Below, in pieces: positions 22,879-23,919 of a stretch of DNA of 23,919 nucleotides. The stretch comes from an uncultured Collinsella sp. (GTDB taxonomy: Bacteria > Actinomycetota > Coriobacteriia > Coriobacteriales > Coriobacteriaceae). Numbering within the stretch: the stretch's first letter is position 1; every line of letters begins with the position of its first letter. The notes under the pieces were generated by a model. It ran no database searches. It was not told the origin of the DNA and saw only the letters and a program-made list of their open reading frames with translations. The position numbers were made by a program, and so were the translations under genes. Location of the stretch: assembly GCA_958436995.1 (NCBI GenBank), contig CAUBMI010000029.1, positions 1 through 23,919 of the forward strand, given 5' to 3'.

Positions 22879-22918
22879 CGAACAACTGTTCTGTATACAG
22901 CCATCTACCTGCTATGCT
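22879..22918 (+). promoter_or_regulatory. Possible LexA (SOS) box and promoter
   Basis: CGAACAACTGTTCT at 22879-22892 contains GAAC-N4-GTTC, the core of the Gram-positive LexA/DinR box. A perfect palindrome CTGTATACAG follows at 22891-22900. A -10-like TATGCT is at 22913-22918, which places the box over the expected -35, a normal position for a repressor. Confidence 0.5.
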
Positions 22919-22951
22919 TTTGCTAAATAAGAGCGAGAGAAAGGGGACGCG

Positions 22952-23329
22952 ATGGAGCTGTTTGATGATCGGGTGGTTTTGTTTGAGAGCGACGAGGGCG
23001 GGGAGTACCTGCTTGTAACGTGTGAGCCGTCTGGCATGGGTGGCCTGGTGGTTCGACAGACGAGCGGGGGTCCGTTGACCCAATGGTGCTTTGAGGAGTC
23101 GCCTCATGTGGTTGAGACGTTTGTGGCGCACGAGGGGCTTGTGGCCCTGGAGCATTTCTATGGGGTCCGGACATCTAACCAGGTTGCTCGCATGTTGAGT
23201 ATCTCGTTTGCCGATTATGATTGTGCCCAGCGGGTGAGATCGCTCCTGAGGGAACTTGATGCTAAGTTTGACGTGATCGAAAAGCCAATCGATCGTACGG
23301 GGAACGACGGTATATGCGGAGCAGCATGA
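22952..23329 (+). CDS. Conserved-looking hypothetical protein, 125 residues
   Basis: I do not recognise a family. The protein is soluble and acidic, starting MELFDDRVVLFESDEGGEYLLV with alternating strands, then GVRTSNQVARMLSISFADYDCAQRVRSLLRELDAKFDVIEKP, mostly helical. No signal peptide or membrane helix is seen. ATG 22952 has AAAGGGG at 22941-22947. It stands alone after the serS terminator, with a LexA-like site over its promoter, so a damage-linked role is possible but only inferred. No terminator is seen before the tRNA-Arg promoter. Confidence 0.75.
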   Translation: MELFDDRVVLFESDEGGEYLLVTCEPSGMGGLVVRQTSGGPLTQWCFEESPHVVETFVAHEGLVALEHFYGVRTSNQVARMLSISFADYDCAQRVRSLLRELDAKFDVIEKPIDRTGNDGICGAA

Positions 23330-23365
23330 CAAGACTGCGTTCCACAAAAAAGTTTGAAATTGTGC

Positions 23366-23394
23366 TTGACTCCAATAAGCTAAAGTGGTTTTAT
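23366..23394 (+). promoter_or_regulatory. Promoter of the first tRNA-Arg
   Basis: TTGACT (23366-23371) and TTTTAT (23389-23394) with 17 bases between. The -10 match is fair (alternatives TTATAT or TATATG overlap it). Confidence 0.6.
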
Positions 23395-23406
23395 ATGTCT
23401 TGCGCT

Positions 23407-23483
23407 GCGGCGTTACCTCAGCTGGATAGAGGGTCTGACTACGAATCAGAACGTCATAGGTTCGAATCCTATACGCCGCACCA
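23407..23483 (+). tRNA. tRNA-Arg (ACG), first copy
   Basis: 77 bases with encoded CCA. The acceptor GCGGCGT pairs with ACGCCGC. Anticodon stem TCTGA/TCAGA with ACG at 23441-23443, T loop TTCGAAT. The A34 is normally edited to inosine by TadA, to read CGU, CGC and CGA. Confidence 0.96.
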
Positions 23484-23493
23484 ATTGAAATTG

Positions 23494-23524
23494 AAAGCCT
23501 CCGGCAACGGGGGCTTTTCTTTTA
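23494..23524 (+). terminator. tRNA-Arg terminator, first copy
   Basis: Stem GCCTCCG/CGGGGGC (23497-23503, 23508-23514), loop GCAA, then TTTTCTTTT. Confidence 0.85.
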
Positions 23525-23683
23525 TGGCAACACCGCATGGATTCGAACCTCGGTCGAGGCGCGGGCGTCAAGAAAACGCGGAGCGTTTTAGCCCGCGGGC
23601 GAGCGCGCCGGCAGGCGGGCGAAGCCGGTGCGGATCCGCGCAGCGGATGCGCGGAATCCTATACGCCGCACCAATTGAAATTG

Positions 23684-23714
23684 AAAGCCTCCGGCAACGG
23701 GGGCTTTTCTTTTA
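23684..23714 (+). terminator. tRNA-Arg terminator, second copy
   Basis: Exact copy of the hairpin at 23494-23524, within the downstream 106-base repeat. Confidence 0.8.
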
Positions 23715-23796
23715 TGGCAACACCGCATGGATTCGAACCTCGGTCGAGGCGCGGGCGTCTTAATCATCACTTCGTAAAATTTTTCCAAATTGTCGC

Positions 23797-23825
23797 TTGA
23801 CCCATCGAGGGGTCACGTGCATAAT
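23797..23825 (+). promoter_or_regulatory. Promoter of the second tRNA-Arg
   Basis: TTGACC (23797-23802) and CATAAT (23820-23825) with a 17-base spacer; an A/T-rich stretch lies upstream (23771-23790). Confidence 0.78.
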
Positions 23826-23837
23826 AATCCGTGCGTT

Positions 23838-23914
23838 GCGGCGTTACCTCAGCTGGATAGAGGGTCTGACTACGAATCAGAACGTCATAGGTTCGAATCC
23901 TATACGCCGCACCA
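23838..23914 (+). tRNA. tRNA-Arg (ACG), second copy
   Basis: Identical to the 77 bases at 23407-23483, with its own distinct promoter; anticodon ACG at 23872-23874, CCA encoded. The window ends five bases later, so the terminator and any hairpin element are out of view. Confidence 0.96.
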
Positions 23915-23919
23915 ATTGA

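Larger units (their letters stand above)
23464..23759 (+). repeat. tRNA-linked hairpin element with duplicated tRNA-Arg 3' end
   Basis: A 106-base identical direct repeat is at 23464-23569 and 23654-23759. It covers the tRNA 3' end, its terminator, and an inverted exact 12-base copy of the tRNA T-arm (23539-23550, matching 23458-23469). The 84 bases between carry AAAACGC/GCGTTTT (23573-23589) inside an outer GCGGGC/GCCCGC stem, CGCC/GGCG (23606-23617) and ATCCGC/GCGGAT (23634-23648). The repeat ends exactly at GCGTC, where the core shared with the tRNA-Leu element begins. Confidence 0.88.

Noticed and set aside
23314..23800. Plus-strand frames across the tRNA-Arg element
   Set aside because: They run through tRNA, terminators and hairpins; repeated peptides reflect the DNA repeat only.

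Overview
The window looks like a chromosomal segment of a high-GC, monoderm gut actinobacterium of the class Coriobacteriia. A Collinsella-like organism is my best guess, from base composition, the Tad pilus layout and the rsmI/metG/rsmA/tatD housekeeping cluster. No rRNA or marker gene proves the genus. Almost all genes lie on the plus strand; the one exception I find is a 57-residue membrane protein at 21212-21385.

Layout. 3-182 is the tail of a P-type cation ATPase. 183-565 is a non-coding stretch with a long inverted repeat and two related units, each ending in a 14-bp-stem hairpin. It precedes rsgA (566-1750), which has its own terminator. 2003-11593 is one tightly packed operon for a Tad/Flp (type IVc) pilus: cpaB, cpaE/tadZ, cpaF/tadA, tadB, tadC, the Flp pilin, an anchored accessory protein, three small TadE/pilin-like proteins, a large TadG-like protein and a DUF192 protein. 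No prepilin peptidase and no secretin are present. Next is a small toxin-antitoxin-like pair (11652-12201) whose first gene appears frameshifted in a G5 tract.

12325-18376 holds tRNA-Phe, a GH5-like protein that seems to lack its acid/base glutamate, rsmI, metG, rsmA and tatD. 18420-21054 holds tRNA-Leu, an SPFH/band-7 protein, rlmH and proC. A terminal-inverted-repeat element with a 17-bp hairpin abuts proC. It is followed by the small minus-strand membrane protein, diverging from serS (21497-22780). The end has an unknown 125-residue gene with a LexA-box-like site upstream, and two identical tRNA-Arg(ACG) genes.

The most striking structure is shared by tRNA-Phe, tRNA-Leu and the first tRNA-Arg. 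After the tRNA and its terminator comes a short sequence matching the same tRNA's T-loop on the opposite strand. Then comes a GC-rich core with three hairpins, and then a second copy (60-106 bp) of the tRNA 3' end plus terminator. The Leu and Arg cores are nearly the same sequence. The Phe core differs in sequence but keeps three hairpins in the same order. This looks like an undescribed repeat or miniature element family tied to tRNA 3' ends. The second tRNA-Arg runs to the window edge, so its downstream side cannot be seen.
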